In this document: in pieces, positions 25,052 to 33,627 of the stretch | Position numbering within the stretch: position 1 is the stretch's first letter | Layout: every line of letters begins with the position of its first letter | Origin: Eubacterium sp. AF16-48 | GTDB lineage: Bacteria > Bacillota > Clostridia > Lachnospirales > Lachnospiraceae | Assembly: GCF_003479405.1 (NCBI RefSeq) | Contig: NZ_QUHB01000015.1 | Location: 1 to 50,144 of the forward strand | Direction: 5' to 3' | DNA: 50,144 nt | Made by a program: the position numbers and the translations under genes | The notes under the pieces: model-generated | Seen by the model: the letters and a program-made list of their open reading frames with translations, nothing else | The model's database searches: none | Told to the model about the DNA's origin: nothing

Positions 25052-25948
25052 ATGAGATATGCGGTAGCAATCGATATTGGAGGAACCAATACAAGAGTTG
25101 CCCTAATAGATGAAGAGTTAAATATTATCAGTAGAGAGCAGTTCTCTACTGATAATAAGGAACCGGAAAATACACTTAATGAAATATGTCACATTATCAA
25201 ATCCTTTGATAAGGATATTGTAGGTGTTGGAATGTCATGTCCGGGACCTCTTGATTTAATAAATGGAAAGGTTTTGACACCGCCTAATCTTAATGGTAAG
25301 TGGCATAATCTTGAAATTTCAAAGGTGTTAAGTGAGAAAATCGGTAAGCCTGTTTACTTAGATAACGATGCTAATTTGGCAGGATTGGCTGAAGCAGTAG
25401 TTGGTGAGGGAAAGGATTGTAATATTGTGCAGTATTTAACTGTATCTACAGGACTTGGCGCCGGCTTTGTTATTAACAAAGAGGTTTATTTAGGTGCCCA
25501 TGGTTTTGCCAACGAAGTGGCAAATAGTATTATGATTCAGGACGGCCCAAGCCACGGAAACATTCTTCCGGGAGGAATTGAGGCAATTAGCAGTGGAACA
25601 GCCATTACTGAAAGAGCCAAAAAGGCAGGACTTTTAGTTAAACATGCCGGAGAAGTTAATGATTTGGCATTGTCAGGAAATGAAGTGGCAGCAGGAATAA
25701 TGAAGGACGCAAAAAATTATCTTGCTAACTTCATTGCTTTAATATATGGTTTCGCTGACCCGGATATCGTAATATTAGGTGGCTCTGTTGCCCTTAAGAT
25801 TGATGGATTTGTGGAAGAAATAGAAGCTTTGGTTAAGGAAAAAGTTTACGGAGTAATGAAGCCATATATAAAGGTTAGAAAATCCACATTAAATGAAGAT
25901 TCAGGTTTAATTGGCGCAGGCTATCTCGCCTTTTCAAAACAAAAATAG
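25052..25948 (+). CDS. ROK-family sugar kinase without the usual Zn-binding cysteines
   Basis: The 298-residue protein has the ATP site AIDIGGTNTRVALID at the N-terminus, GVGMSCPGPLDL, the catalytic Asp in YLDNDANLAGLAEA, and TVSTGLGAGFV. The ROK zinc motif (H-x-CxCG-xx-GCxE) is replaced: at the matching place the chain reads GPSHGNILPGGIEAISSGTAI, so the three cysteines are missing. It probably phosphorylates the free mannose or glucose released by the GH38 enzyme. The start codon follows the mannosidase stop directly, showing translational coupling. Which sugar is used is not visible from sequence. Confidence 0.9.
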   Translation: MRYAVAIDIGGTNTRVALIDEELNIISREQFSTDNKEPENTLNEICHIIKSFDKDIVGVGMSCPGPLDLINGKVLTPPNLNGKWHNLEISKVLSEKIGKPVYLDNDANLAGLAEAVVGEGKDCNIVQYLTVSTGLGAGFVINKEVYLGAHGFANEVANSIMIQDGPSHGNILPGGIEAISSGTAITERAKKAGLLVKHAGEVNDLALSGNEVAAGIMKDAKNYLANFIALIYGFADPDIVILGGSVALKIDGFVEEIEALVKEKVYGVMKPYIKVRKSTLNEDSGLIGAGYLAFSKQK

Positions 25949-26006
25949 ACGGAAACTTTTCAAGGTAAAATAGAAATAAGCTTTTCAAAACAAAAATAGA
26001 CGGAAA
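25930..26006 (+). repeat. 26-bp exact direct repeat spanning the kinase stop codon
   Basis: CTTTTCAAAACAAAAATAGA plus CGGAAA occurs at 25930-25955, covering the kinase stop codon, and again at 25981-26006, a shift of 51 bp. It looks like a recent small tandem duplication. Confidence 0.9.
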
Positions 26007-26017
26007 GACAAAAGAAC

Positions 26018-26080
26018 AAAAAGAGCGTTATGTTGGCATGAAACACATTGGTGGGACGTGTTGGCGTAAGGCTCTTTTTT
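26018..26080 (+). terminator. Intrinsic terminator of the mannoside operon
   Basis: AAAAAGAGC (26018-26026) pairs with GCTCTTTTTT (26071-26080), with further weak pairing inside, ending in six T. Confidence 0.85.
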
Positions 26081-26132
26081 GATATGTAAGTAATGGGATT
26101 ATTAATTTGTAAGACATGGAAAATTTCTTGTA

Positions 26133-26428
26133 CCAGGAAATTGATGGATTCATGGTTAAATCCTGGAACGAATTGCCCATTTTATGGCTGAAATTAGTAA
26201 ATTGAACCAGGAAATTGATGGATTTATGGTTAAATCCTGGTAGGAATCGCCCATTTTATGGCTGAAATTAGTAAAATGAACCAGGAAATTTATGAATTCA
26301 TGGTTAAATCCCGGTAGGAATCGCCCATTTTATGGCTGAAATTAGTAAATTGAACCAGGAAATTGATGAATTCATGGTTAAATCCTGGTAGGAATCGCCC
26401 CTTCCCCGGGTGAGACCAAGGAAATTAA
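26133..26428 (+). repeat. 74-bp tandem stem-loop repeat, four copies plus a degenerate fifth
   Basis: Units start at 26133, 26207, 26281 and 26355, exactly 74 bp apart, and a decayed copy follows from about 26415. Each unit begins CCAGGAAATT and contains the inverted arm AATCCTGG (or CCCGG in one copy), so each can form a hairpin. The rest of each unit (GGAATCGCCCATTTTATGG, then CTGAAATTAGTAAA) is nearly invariant. The array fills the intergenic space after the operon terminator. No open frame crosses it. Confidence 0.92.
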
Positions 26429-26649
26429 TAATTTCACAGAAAAGTCCTGAAAGAATTGAAACTTAACCGTAATCAATTACTCCAAATTGCGAGACAGAAC
26501 TTGCAAATAAATCGATTATCTTTATAATAAAAGAGCTTGTTGTGCAAATAAAAATGCAACAAATAGAAAATATGTAAATTTCATTGATACTGAAAATACA
26601 CAGAAAAACATTAGAAACTAAGATTGAAATTATAAAGAGGATTACTATT

Positions 26650-26733
26650 ATGAAGAAGATTATATTGGCAATTATTTGTATTGCGTTATTGGGAACAGCT
26701 ATATTTGGAGTTGTAAAGGGGCAGAAAAAATAG
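26650..26733 (+). CDS. 27-residue hydrophobic small ORF
   Basis: ATG 26650 with AAGAGG upstream encodes MKKIILAIICIALLGTAIFG and a short basic tail (VVKGQKK). It looks like a signal peptide or single membrane helix. The following AraC-domain frame overlaps it in another phase, so it may be the stub of a secreted-protein gene whose remainder was deleted, or a genuine small membrane peptide. Confidence 0.4.
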   Translation: MKKIILAIICIALLGTAIFGVVKGQKK

Positions 26734-27083
26734 GTGTATCACCCTGGGCAGATACATTGCATAAAATGATTGCGTTTATTCAGTTTAACTATAAAGAACC
26801 TATTAAGTTAGAAGAAATAGCTGAAGCAGGCAATGTTAGTAGAAGCCAGTGTTGCAAAATTTTTAAAGAAATAATAAATAGAAGTCCTAATGATTACCTG
26901 GTAGAATACAGGATAGACAAAAGCATTGATTTAATTATGAAAACAGATATGAAAATGACGGAAATAGCCTATGAATGTGGATTTAATGGCTCAAGTTATT
27001 TTGCGGAAACCTTTAAGAAAATAGTGGGAGTAAGTCCCAGAGAATACAAAAATAAAGAGAAGAAGAAATGTACTACGATTTAA
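26676..27083 (+). pseudogene. AraC-family regulator reduced to its DNA-binding domain
   Basis: The recognisable part starts near 26724 (EKIGVSPWADTLHKM) and runs to TAG 27081-27083. It carries both AraC helix-turn-helix units: IKLEEIAEAGNVSRSQCCKIF and MTEIAYECGFNGSSYFAETFKK, ending with VGVSPREYK. AraC proteins normally have 150-200 residues of sensor domain in front, which is missing here. A start at ATG 26766 could still give a free DNA-binding domain of about 105 residues. The gene overlaps the MATE gene start by 16 bases, so it may still influence that gene. It is probably a remnant. Confidence 0.65.
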
Positions 27084-28378
27084 CTAAAGGAAAAATATAT
27101 AAAAGTCTTCTGCTTTTTGCGTTGCCGATGATAGCAGGAAATCTTTTGCAGCAATTTTATAATATAGCAGACACCCTGATAGTAGGTCAGGTTTTAGGAA
27201 AAGCAGCGTTAGCGGCGGTAGGTTCTGCATATACCCTGATGACTTTTTTAACATCAATATTTTTAGGACTAAGTATGGGTTCCGGAGCACTTTTTTCTAT
27301 TTATCAGGGTAAAGGCGAGGATAAGTTGCTTAAATTGTCAATAATTCATGCATTTGTGCTTATTATGTTAATAACCGTGATTTTAAATGTGGCAGTATAT
27401 GTAGGAATTGACGGAATAATGCACTTTTTAAGAACTCCGGAGGATGTTTATGAAGGAATGAGGACATATTTAATAATTATTTTTTCAGGGCTTTTTGCCA
27501 CATCCCTTTATAACTTCTTTTCATGTCTTTTAAGGGCACTGGGAAATTCTACGGCACCTTTAGTTTTTCTTGCAGTTTCAGCGGTTCTTAATATAGGTCT
27601 TGATTTGCTGTTTGTTATGGTATTGTCCATGGGAATAGGAGGGGCAGCATTTGCTACGGTTATTTCCCAGTATGTATCAGGTGTTGGTATAACAATTTAT
27701 GTGTTGAAAACAAGAAGAGATCTTTATCCTGAAAGAAGTCAGCTTCATTTTAACAAAAATATACTTAAGGAAATTGCCAATTTGTCCTGTTTAACATGTC
27801 TTCAGCAATCAGTTATGAATTTTGGTATATTAATGGTTCAGGGATTGGTAAATAGCTTTGGAACAACTATTATGGCGGCATTTGCGGCAGCAGTTAAAAT
27901 AGATACATTTGCATATCTGCCGGTACAGGATTTCGGCAATGCCTACTCAACATTTGTTGCACAAAACTATGGTGCAGGGAATAAAGACAGAATAAGAAAA
28001 GGTACTAAGGCAGCATTTATAATGAGTATTTCCTTTAGCATTGTCATATCCCTTTTAGTGTGGATTTTTGCCAAGCCTCTTATGCATATTTTTATCAGCA
28101 AAAAAGAAGTTATGGTTATTGCAGCAGGTATAAAATATTTAAGAATAGAAGGGGCATTTTATTTTGGCATAGGCTGTCTGTTTCTATTATATGGGTATTA
28201 TAGGGCAATTAAAAAGGTGGAAATGTCAGTTGTTCTTACGGTAATATCTCTAGGTACAAGAGTTGCATTAGCATATATTCTGTCTCCATTTATAGGGGAA
28301 ATCGGAATATGGATGGCAATTCCTATTGGATGGGCGCTGGCGGATATAACGGGAATTATATATATGAAAAAGAAATAA
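27068..28378 (+). CDS. MATE-family multidrug/Na+ antiporter
   Basis: The 436-residue protein has twelve membrane spans and the usual MATE starts: LLLFALPMIAGNLLQQFYNIADTLIVGQVLG at the first span pair and NIGLDLLFVMVLSMGIGGAAFATVISQ later. It belongs to the DinF/NorM-like group common in clostridia (SAxxY and GxG repeats). Such pumps export cationic drugs or metabolites using Na+ or H+ gradients. The start overlaps the AraC remnant, and AGAGAAGAAG serves as the ribosome site. The substrate cannot be told from sequence. Confidence 0.92.
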   Translation: MYYDLTKGKIYKSLLLFALPMIAGNLLQQFYNIADTLIVGQVLGKAALAAVGSAYTLMTFLTSIFLGLSMGSGALFSIYQGKGEDKLLKLSIIHAFVLIMLITVILNVAVYVGIDGIMHFLRTPEDVYEGMRTYLIIIFSGLFATSLYNFFSCLLRALGNSTAPLVFLAVSAVLNIGLDLLFVMVLSMGIGGAAFATVISQYVSGVGITIYVLKTRRDLYPERSQLHFNKNILKEIANLSCLTCLQQSVMNFGILMVQGLVNSFGTTIMAAFAAAVKIDTFAYLPVQDFGNAYSTFVAQNYGAGNKDRIRKGTKAAFIMSISFSIVISLLVWIFAKPLMHIFISKKEVMVIAAGIKYLRIEGAFYFGIGCLFLLYGYYRAIKKVEMSVVLTVISLGTRVALAYILSPFIGEIGIWMAIPIGWALADITGIIYMKKK

Positions 28379-28432
28379 AACTTATTGAAATATCTTCCAA
28401 ATAGATATACAATAGTACCGGACAAATTTAAT

Positions 28433-28516
28433 AGCAGGGGAGCTTGTAGGCAGGCTGAGAGGAAGTAATCAACTTCGACCCTTTAACCTGATTTGGATAA
28501 TGCCAACGTAGGGAAT
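28433..28516 (+). ncRNA. TPP riboswitch (THI element)
   Basis: The conserved THI-box core is present: AGGGGAGC near 28436, GGCAGGCTGAGAGG (28449-28462), ACCCTTTAACCTGATTTGG (28478-28496) and GATAATGCCAACGTAGGGAA (28496-28515). The aptamer binds thiamine pyrophosphate and shuts off the thi operon that begins at 28590. Confidence 0.96.
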
Positions 28517-28531
28517 ATAAAAGGATTCATT

Positions 28532-28567
28532 ACGGATAAGCCAGGTTAGGTTTGTCCGTTTTATTTT
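28532..28567 (+). terminator. Riboswitch expression platform terminator
   Basis: ACGGATAA (28532-28539) pairs with TTTGTCCGT (28551-28559), followed by TTTATTTT. An upstream copy of the 5' arm, CGGACAAA (28419-28426), lies just before the aptamer and can pair with the same TTTGTCCG, giving an alternative long-range helix. Confidence 0.85.
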
Positions 28568-28589
28568 ATAAAAATATCAGGAGGAAAAG

Positions 28590-29411
28590 ATGTTTAAGGA
28601 ATGTATTGAAAATGTAAGAAAAAATGTACCTTTAGTACATAACATTACAAATTACGTAACTGTAAACGATGTGGCAAATGTATTGTTAGCCTGTGGCGGA
28701 AGTCCCATCATGTCAGATGACATTGATGATGTAGAGGATATTACCTCTATATGTGGAGGACTTAACATTAACATTGGAACTCTTAACAAAAACACAATAC
28801 CTTCAATGTTTGCAGCAGGAAAGAAAGCAAACGAATTAGGTCATGTTACATTGTTAGACCCTGTTGGAGCAGGCGCAAGTAAGCTTAGAACAGAAACAGC
28901 AAACAAGTTAATTGATGAGGTTAAGTTTGATGTTATTAGAGGAAATATTTCTGAAATTAAAACTTTGATGTTAGGAAGCGGAAGCACAAAAGGTGTAGAT
29001 GCTGACGTGGCAGATAAAGTTACAGAAGATAACATAGACGAAACAATAGCTAAGTTAAAGGCTTTTTCAAAGGCTACGGGAAGCATTATTGCCGTTACAG
29101 GAGCAATTGATTTAGTATGTGACAGTGATAAGTGCTATGTTATAAGAAACGGAAGACCGGAAATGAGTGCCATCACAGGAACAGGCTGTCAGTTATCAGG
29201 AATGATGACAGCATTTGTAGTTGCTAACAAGAATAACAAACTTGAGGCAGCAGCTGCAGCAGTATGTGCCATGGGGTTAGCAGGAGAAATCGGCTACGAA
29301 AGAATGGCAGAAGGTGACGGAAATTCAACTTACAGAAACAGAATAATTGATGCTATTTACAACATGGATGGAGAAGTATTAGAAAAAGGAGCAAAATATG
29401 AAATCAGGTAA
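28590..29411 (+). CDS. thiM: Hydroxyethylthiazole kinase ThiM
   Basis: The 273-residue protein has the ThiM signature near the N-terminus (PLVHNITNYVTVNDVANVLLACGGSPIM, around residue 14), the ATP site GAGASKLRTETANKL, and MSAITGTGCQLSGMMTAF with the catalytic Cys. It phosphorylates 4-methyl-5-(2-hydroxyethyl)thiazole, salvaging the thiazole half of thiamine. CAGGAGGAAAAG precedes ATG. It overlaps thiE by 14 bases, and the TPP riboswitch upstream controls the operon. No de novo thiazole genes are nearby, so the locus is for salvage. Confidence 0.97.
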   Translation: MFKECIENVRKNVPLVHNITNYVTVNDVANVLLACGGSPIMSDDIDDVEDITSICGGLNINIGTLNKNTIPSMFAAGKKANELGHVTLLDPVGAGASKLRTETANKLIDEVKFDVIRGNISEIKTLMLGSGSTKGVDADVADKVTEDNIDETIAKLKAFSKATGSIIAVTGAIDLVCDSDKCYVIRNGRPEMSAITGTGCQLSGMMTAFVVANKNNKLEAAAAAVCAMGLAGEIGYERMAEGDGNSTYRNRIIDAIYNMDGEVLEKGAKYEIR

Positions 29412-30045
29412 TACAACACCGGAAGAATTATTGCTTTATGCCGTAACCGACAGAGCATGGTTAAATGGCGAAACACTTTATGAACAGGTTGAAAAAGCAT
29501 TAAAAGGCGGAGCAACTTTTGTTCAGTTAAGAGAGAAAAAATTAGATGAGGAAAGTTTTTTACAGGAAGCCATTGAAATAAAGGAATTATGTAAAAAGTA
29601 CAATGTTCCTTTTGTTATAAATGACAATGTTGACATTGCATTAAAAATGGATGCAGATGGCGTACATGTAGGACAAAGTGACATGGAAGCCGGAGACGTA
29701 AGAAAAAAAATCGGCAATGACAAAATAATCGGTGTGTCAGCTCAAACAGTGGAGCAGGCAATAAAAGCCCGGGAGAGAGGCGCTGATTACTTAGGAGTAG
29801 GAGCAGTATTCCCTACAGGCTCAAAGGATGATGCAGAGGATGTATCTTACGATACATTGAAGGCAATTTGCCAGGCAGTGGATATTCCGGTTATTGCCAT
29901 TGGAGGCATTACAAAGGATAACGTGAAAGAGCTATCCGGTAGCGGAATATGCGGTATTGCTGTAATTAGTGCAATATTTGCCCAGAAAAATATTGAAGAA
30001 GCAACAGCAGAACTTAAAGAAAAAACTTTAGAAATGATTAAATAA
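29398..30045 (+). CDS. thiE: Thiamine-phosphate synthase ThiE
   Basis: The 215-residue protein has TIM-barrel motifs of ThiE: GGATFVQLREKKLDE (diphosphate binding), VPFVINDNVDIALKMDADGVHVGQSDM, IIGVSAQTVEQA, YLGVGAVFPTGSKDDA and IPVIAIGGIT. It joins HMP diphosphate to thiazole phosphate, giving thiamine phosphate. Its start lies inside the end of thiM. ThiD, which makes its HMP diphosphate substrate, is encoded downstream, so the operon holds both halves of the pathway end. Confidence 0.97.
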   Translation: MKSGNTTPEELLLYAVTDRAWLNGETLYEQVEKALKGGATFVQLREKKLDEESFLQEAIEIKELCKKYNVPFVINDNVDIALKMDADGVHVGQSDMEAGDVRKKIGNDKIIGVSAQTVEQAIKARERGADYLGVGAVFPTGSKDDAEDVSYDTLKAICQAVDIPVIAIGGITKDNVKELSGSGICGIAVISAIFAQKNIEEATAELKEKTLEMIK

Positions 30046-30143
30046 AGAAAACAAAGCGGCAAATTGGGGGCACCACCTTTTACCGCTATATAAAACGATA
30101 GATTAAAACTATTGACCATAGGAAAAAGCAAGGAGGAAAGAAA

Positions 30144-30935
30144 ATGAATACAGCATTAACAATTGCGGGAAGCGATTCTTGTGGAGGCGCCGGAATACAG
30201 GCAGATATAAAGACAATGACAGCTAATGGTGTTTATGCCATGAGTGCCATTACAGCTTTAACTGCACAAAATACCACCGGCGTATCAGATATTTATGAGG
30301 TAAGTCCTGAATTTTTAGAGGCACAGTTAAAGGCTATTTTTGAGGATATTACACCGGATGCAATTAAGATAGGTATGGTATCTTCCGGTGAACTTATTAA
30401 AACCATAGCCTGTAACTTGAAAAAATACAATGGAAAAAACATTGTTTTAGACCCGGTAATGGTGGCAACTAGTGGAGCTAAATTAATTAGCGATGATGCA
30501 ATTGCAACATTAAAGGAATACCTTATACCATTAGCCACAGTGATTACGCCAAATATTCCGGAAGCGGAAGTATTGTCGGAAATGACTATTAGCAATGAGG
30601 AAGACATGATTAAGGCAGCAGCATATATTAGTGAAAAATATAACTGCTCCGTATTATGCAAGGGAGGTCATAGCATAAATGACGCCAACGATTTGTTATA
30701 TAGCAACGGGGAATACAAGTGGTTTTACGGAAAAAGAATTAATAATCCAAATACTCACGGAACAGGATGCACTCTTTCTAGTGCCATTGCCTCAAATCTG
30801 GCAAAAGGCAGAGATTTAGATGAGTCAGTAGAAAAAGCAAAAGCTTACATTTCAGGAGCATTGGCTGCAATGCTTGATTTAGGAAAAGGCAGTGGACCTA
30901 TGAACCATGCATTTGCAATTAAAGGCGAATACTAA
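30144..30935 (+). CDS. thiD: Hydroxymethylpyrimidine/phosphomethylpyrimidine kinase ThiD
   Basis: The 263-residue protein has IAGSDSCGGAGIQADIKT at residues 7-24, KIGMVSSGELIK, VLDPVMVATSGAKLI, TPNIPEAEVLS and NTHGTGCTLSSAIASN with the catalytic Cys region. It phosphorylates HMP twice to HMP diphosphate. GCAAGGAGGAAAG precedes ATG. The gap of 98 bases after thiE contains a possible weak hairpin (AGCGG-CCGCT, 30055-30087). cytX, an HMP importer, follows directly, giving a complete HMP salvage path. Confidence 0.97.
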   Translation: MNTALTIAGSDSCGGAGIQADIKTMTANGVYAMSAITALTAQNTTGVSDIYEVSPEFLEAQLKAIFEDITPDAIKIGMVSSGELIKTIACNLKKYNGKNIVLDPVMVATSGAKLISDDAIATLKEYLIPLATVITPNIPEAEVLSEMTISNEEDMIKAAAYISEKYNCSVLCKGGHSINDANDLLYSNGEYKWFYGKRINNPNTHGTGCTLSSAIASNLAKGRDLDESVEKAKAYISGALAAMLDLGKGSGPMNHAFAIKGEY

Positions 30936-30960
30936 AATATAAAGGAAAGAGGAACATCAC

Positions 30961-32133
30961 ATGGAGAAAAAAGGAACATCAGTATTTAGTAACAGTTTAA
31001 TCTGGTTTGGGGCAGGGGTATCAATTGCAGAAATCGTAACAGGAACATATTTGGCATCCCTTGGTATGACAAAGGGTATACTGGCAACAGTTATTGGACA
31101 TATTATTGGGTGTGTGTTATTGTTTTTAGCAGGAATAATTGGCGCTAAAACAAAGAAAAGTTCAATGGAAACAGTTAAGATAAGCTTTGGACAAAAAGGA
31201 AGCATTATCTTTTCAGCATTAAATGTAATTCAGTTAGCAGGATGGACGGCAATAATGATTTATGATGGAGCAATATCTGCTAACGGCATATTTAACACAG
31301 GAAAATGGGTATGGTGTCTTGTAATAGGCGTACTTATTATTTTGTGGATTATTGTGGGAATAAGCAATGTGGAAAAAATAAATGTGGTAGCAATGTCAGC
31401 GTTATTTATACTTACAATTATTCTTTGTAAAGTAGTATTTTTTGACAATCATCAGATGGTTAGCGTTGCAGGAGACGGGCTTACCTTTGGAGCAGCAGTG
31501 GAATTAGCCGTTGCAATGCCTCTTTCATGGCTGCCTCTTATTAGTGATTACACAAGAGAAGCCGAAAAGCCTGTTAAAGCAACTGCAGCCAGTGCCATTG
31601 TATATGGTTTGGTAAGCTGTTGGATGTACATAATCGGAATGGGAGCTGCAATTTATACACAGGATGCAGGAATTGACCAGATTATGTTAAAGGCAGGTTT
31701 GGGAATTGCAGGTCTTTTAATAATTGTATTTTCTACAGTTACAACTACTTATTTAGATGCTTATTCAGCAGGAATTTCCAGCGAAACCATTTCCCATAAA
31801 ATAAAAGGAAAATATATGGCAATCGCTGTTACAATAGTGGGAACAATAGCTGCAATTGTTTATCCAATGGATGATATTACAGACTTTTTGTACTTAATCG
31901 GTTCAGTTTTTGCACCAATGATTGCAATTCAGATAGCGGATTTCTTTATTATAAAGAAGGATAGCACAGAAAAAAATGTGGAAGTAGCAAATGTGGTCAT
32001 ATGGATAATCGGATTTGTACTGTACAGATATTTGATGACAGTAGATATAATTGTAGGTAATACATTGCCGGATATGGTAATTACAGTGATTATATGTGTG
32101 ATAGTAAGCAAATTTGGAGTTAAGAATGCATAA
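30961..32133 (+). CDS. cytX: Putative hydroxymethylpyrimidine transporter CytX (NCS1 family)
   Basis: The 390-residue protein has about twelve membrane spans with NCS1 features: IWFGAGVSIAEIVTGTYLASLGM at the start, IIQLAGWTAIMIYDGA-like first repeats, and PLSWLPLISDYTREAEKP in the middle. CytX proteins are found under TPP riboswitches and are assigned to HMP import. Its place after thiD in the riboswitch operon supports that role. The ribosome site AAAGGAAAGAGG precedes ATG. The next gene, a methyltransferase, overlaps its last bases. Confidence 0.88.
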   Translation: MEKKGTSVFSNSLIWFGAGVSIAEIVTGTYLASLGMTKGILATVIGHIIGCVLLFLAGIIGAKTKKSSMETVKISFGQKGSIIFSALNVIQLAGWTAIMIYDGAISANGIFNTGKWVWCLVIGVLIILWIIVGISNVEKINVVAMSALFILTIILCKVVFFDNHQMVSVAGDGLTFGAAVELAVAMPLSWLPLISDYTREAEKPVKATAASAIVYGLVSCWMYIIGMGAAIYTQDAGIDQIMLKAGLGIAGLLIIVFSTVTTTYLDAYSAGISSETISHKIKGKYMAIAVTIVGTIAAIVYPMDDITDFLYLIGSVFAPMIAIQIADFFIIKKDSTEKNVEVANVVIWIIGFVLYRYLMTVDIIVGNTLPDMVITVIICVIVSKFGVKNA

Positions 32134-32962
32134 TAATAACATTGTGGAAATAACGGATTTTGAATCTAAGGAACTAGATATATATGCCAGATGTAACGAG
32201 CCGGAGCTGCTTAGAGGCTTTGGCAGGGACGGTGGAATTTTTATAGCGGAAAGTCCAAAGGTAGTGGAGAGAGCCTTAGATGCAGGATACCAACCTATTT
32301 CCATGCTGGTGGAACACAGACATATAGATGGAGAGGCAAAACACATTATAAAAAGATGTGGCAGTGTTCCGGTGTATACAGCGGAGTTTGATGTGTTATC
32401 AAAAATAACAGGATTTAAACTTACAAGAGGCATGTTATGTGCCATGCACAGAACAAAGCTTAAAACCATAGAAGAGGTTTGTGCCGGGGCTAAGAGAATA
32501 GCCATATTGGAAAATGTTATAAATCCAACTAATATAGGGGCAATATTTCGCTCGGCAGCAGCTCTTGGAATGGACGCTGTTTTAATGACACCGGGGTGCA
32601 GCAATCCACTATACAGACGCGCCATAAGGGTAAGTATGGGAACTGTGTTTCAAATTCCCTGGACTTTTTTTGAAGGGGAGTTAAAATGGCCATATGATGG
32701 CATGAAAATCCTTAAAAATATGGGATTTAAAACTGCGGCAATGGCACTTACTGACAATTCAGTAAGTATTGATAATAAAGAATTGTTGTCACAGGAAAAG
32801 CTTGCCATTATACTTGGAACAGAAGGGGAAGGCTTAATGGCTGAAACCATTGAGGCAAGTGATTATACAGTAAAAATACCTATGGCTAACGGAGTTGACT
32901 CATTAAATGTGGCAGCTGCAAGTGCCGTGGCTTTTTGGCAGATTAGCAGGAAAGGAGAATAA
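32126..32962 (+). CDS. TrmH/SpoU-family RNA 2'-O-methyltransferase
   Basis: ATG 32126 follows GGAG (32116-32119) and overlaps the end of cytX by 8 bases; a TTG at 32114 is less likely. The 278-residue protein has the SpoU motifs of the knotted SAM site: LENVINPTNIGAIFRSAAALGMDAVLM (motif 1, Asn and Arg), AIILGTEGEGLM (motif 2) and IPMANGVDSLNVAAASAVA (motif 3). Such enzymes methylate ribose 2'-OH in rRNA or tRNA. An N-terminal substrate-binding domain (about 1-105) resembles that of the RlmB-like group. Which RNA is the target is not clear from sequence. It is probably co-transcribed with the thi operon. Confidence 0.9.
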   Translation: MHNNNIVEITDFESKELDIYARCNEPELLRGFGRDGGIFIAESPKVVERALDAGYQPISMLVEHRHIDGEAKHIIKRCGSVPVYTAEFDVLSKITGFKLTRGMLCAMHRTKLKTIEEVCAGAKRIAILENVINPTNIGAIFRSAAALGMDAVLMTPGCSNPLYRRAIRVSMGTVFQIPWTFFEGELKWPYDGMKILKNMGFKTAAMALTDNSVSIDNKELLSQEKLAIILGTEGEGLMAETIEASDYTVKIPMANGVDSLNVAAASAVAFWQISRKGE

Positions 32963-32964
32963 GT

Positions 32965-33627
32965 TTGGCTAAAGGATTTATTTTTGATGTAGACGGAACA
33001 ATACTTGATTCAATGTCCATATGGATGGATGCAGGAAAGTTGTATCTTGAAAGTTTAGGAATTAAAACAGATGAAAATATTGGAGAAGTAATGTTTGACC
33101 TGACCATGGCGGAAGGGGCAGAATATCTTAAAAAGAACTACGGTCTTGACCTTTCCATAGAGGAAATCTGTGACGGAATAAACAACAGGGTGTTTGAATT
33201 CTATGATAAGGAAGCCATGGAAAAGAAATATGTGAGAAATTTCATAGAGGATGCAAAGGAGATGGGCATTAAAATGACTATTGCCACATCTACAGACAGA
33301 CCTATGATTGAGGCAGCTCTTAAACGACTTGACCTTATGAAGTATTTTGATGAAATATTTACCACTACTGAAGTGGGAAAAGGAAAAGCTTCACCGGATA
33401 TTTTCTTAAAGGCAATGGAGAAGATGGGAACAACAACTGCTGATACGTGGTTGTTTGAGGATGCCGCATACTCTATGAGAACAGCTAAGGGCATGGGGTT
33501 AAACACTGTGGGAATATACGATGAAAGCAGTGCCGGAAACCAGGAGCAGGTAAAGGAACTGGCGGATATTTACATTACGGACTGGAGTGGATATAAGGAC
33601 GTAATGAGAAAGATAGAAGAAAAGTAG
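32965..33627 (+). CDS. HAD-family hydrolase, beta-phosphoglucomutase/phosphatase-like
   Basis: The 220-residue protein starts at TTG 32965, after AGGAAAGGAG, 2 bases after the methyltransferase stop. HAD motif I is FIFDVDGTILDSM with the catalytic Asp pair (about residues 8-10), motif II TIATSTDRPMIEAALKR, the Lys in VGKGKASPDIFLKAMEKM, and motif IV LFEDAAYSMRTAKGMG with Asp. It belongs to subclass I enzymes acting on small phosphates or sugar phosphates. The product is unknown, though a role next to thiamine or RNA methylation genes could be coincidental. Confidence 0.9.
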   Translation: MAKGFIFDVDGTILDSMSIWMDAGKLYLESLGIKTDENIGEVMFDLTMAEGAEYLKKNYGLDLSIEEICDGINNRVFEFYDKEAMEKKYVRNFIEDAKEMGIKMTIATSTDRPMIEAALKRLDLMKYFDEIFTTTEVGKGKASPDIFLKAMEKMGTTTADTWLFEDAAYSMRTAKGMGLNTVGIYDESSAGNQEQVKELADIYITDWSGYKDVMRKIEEK

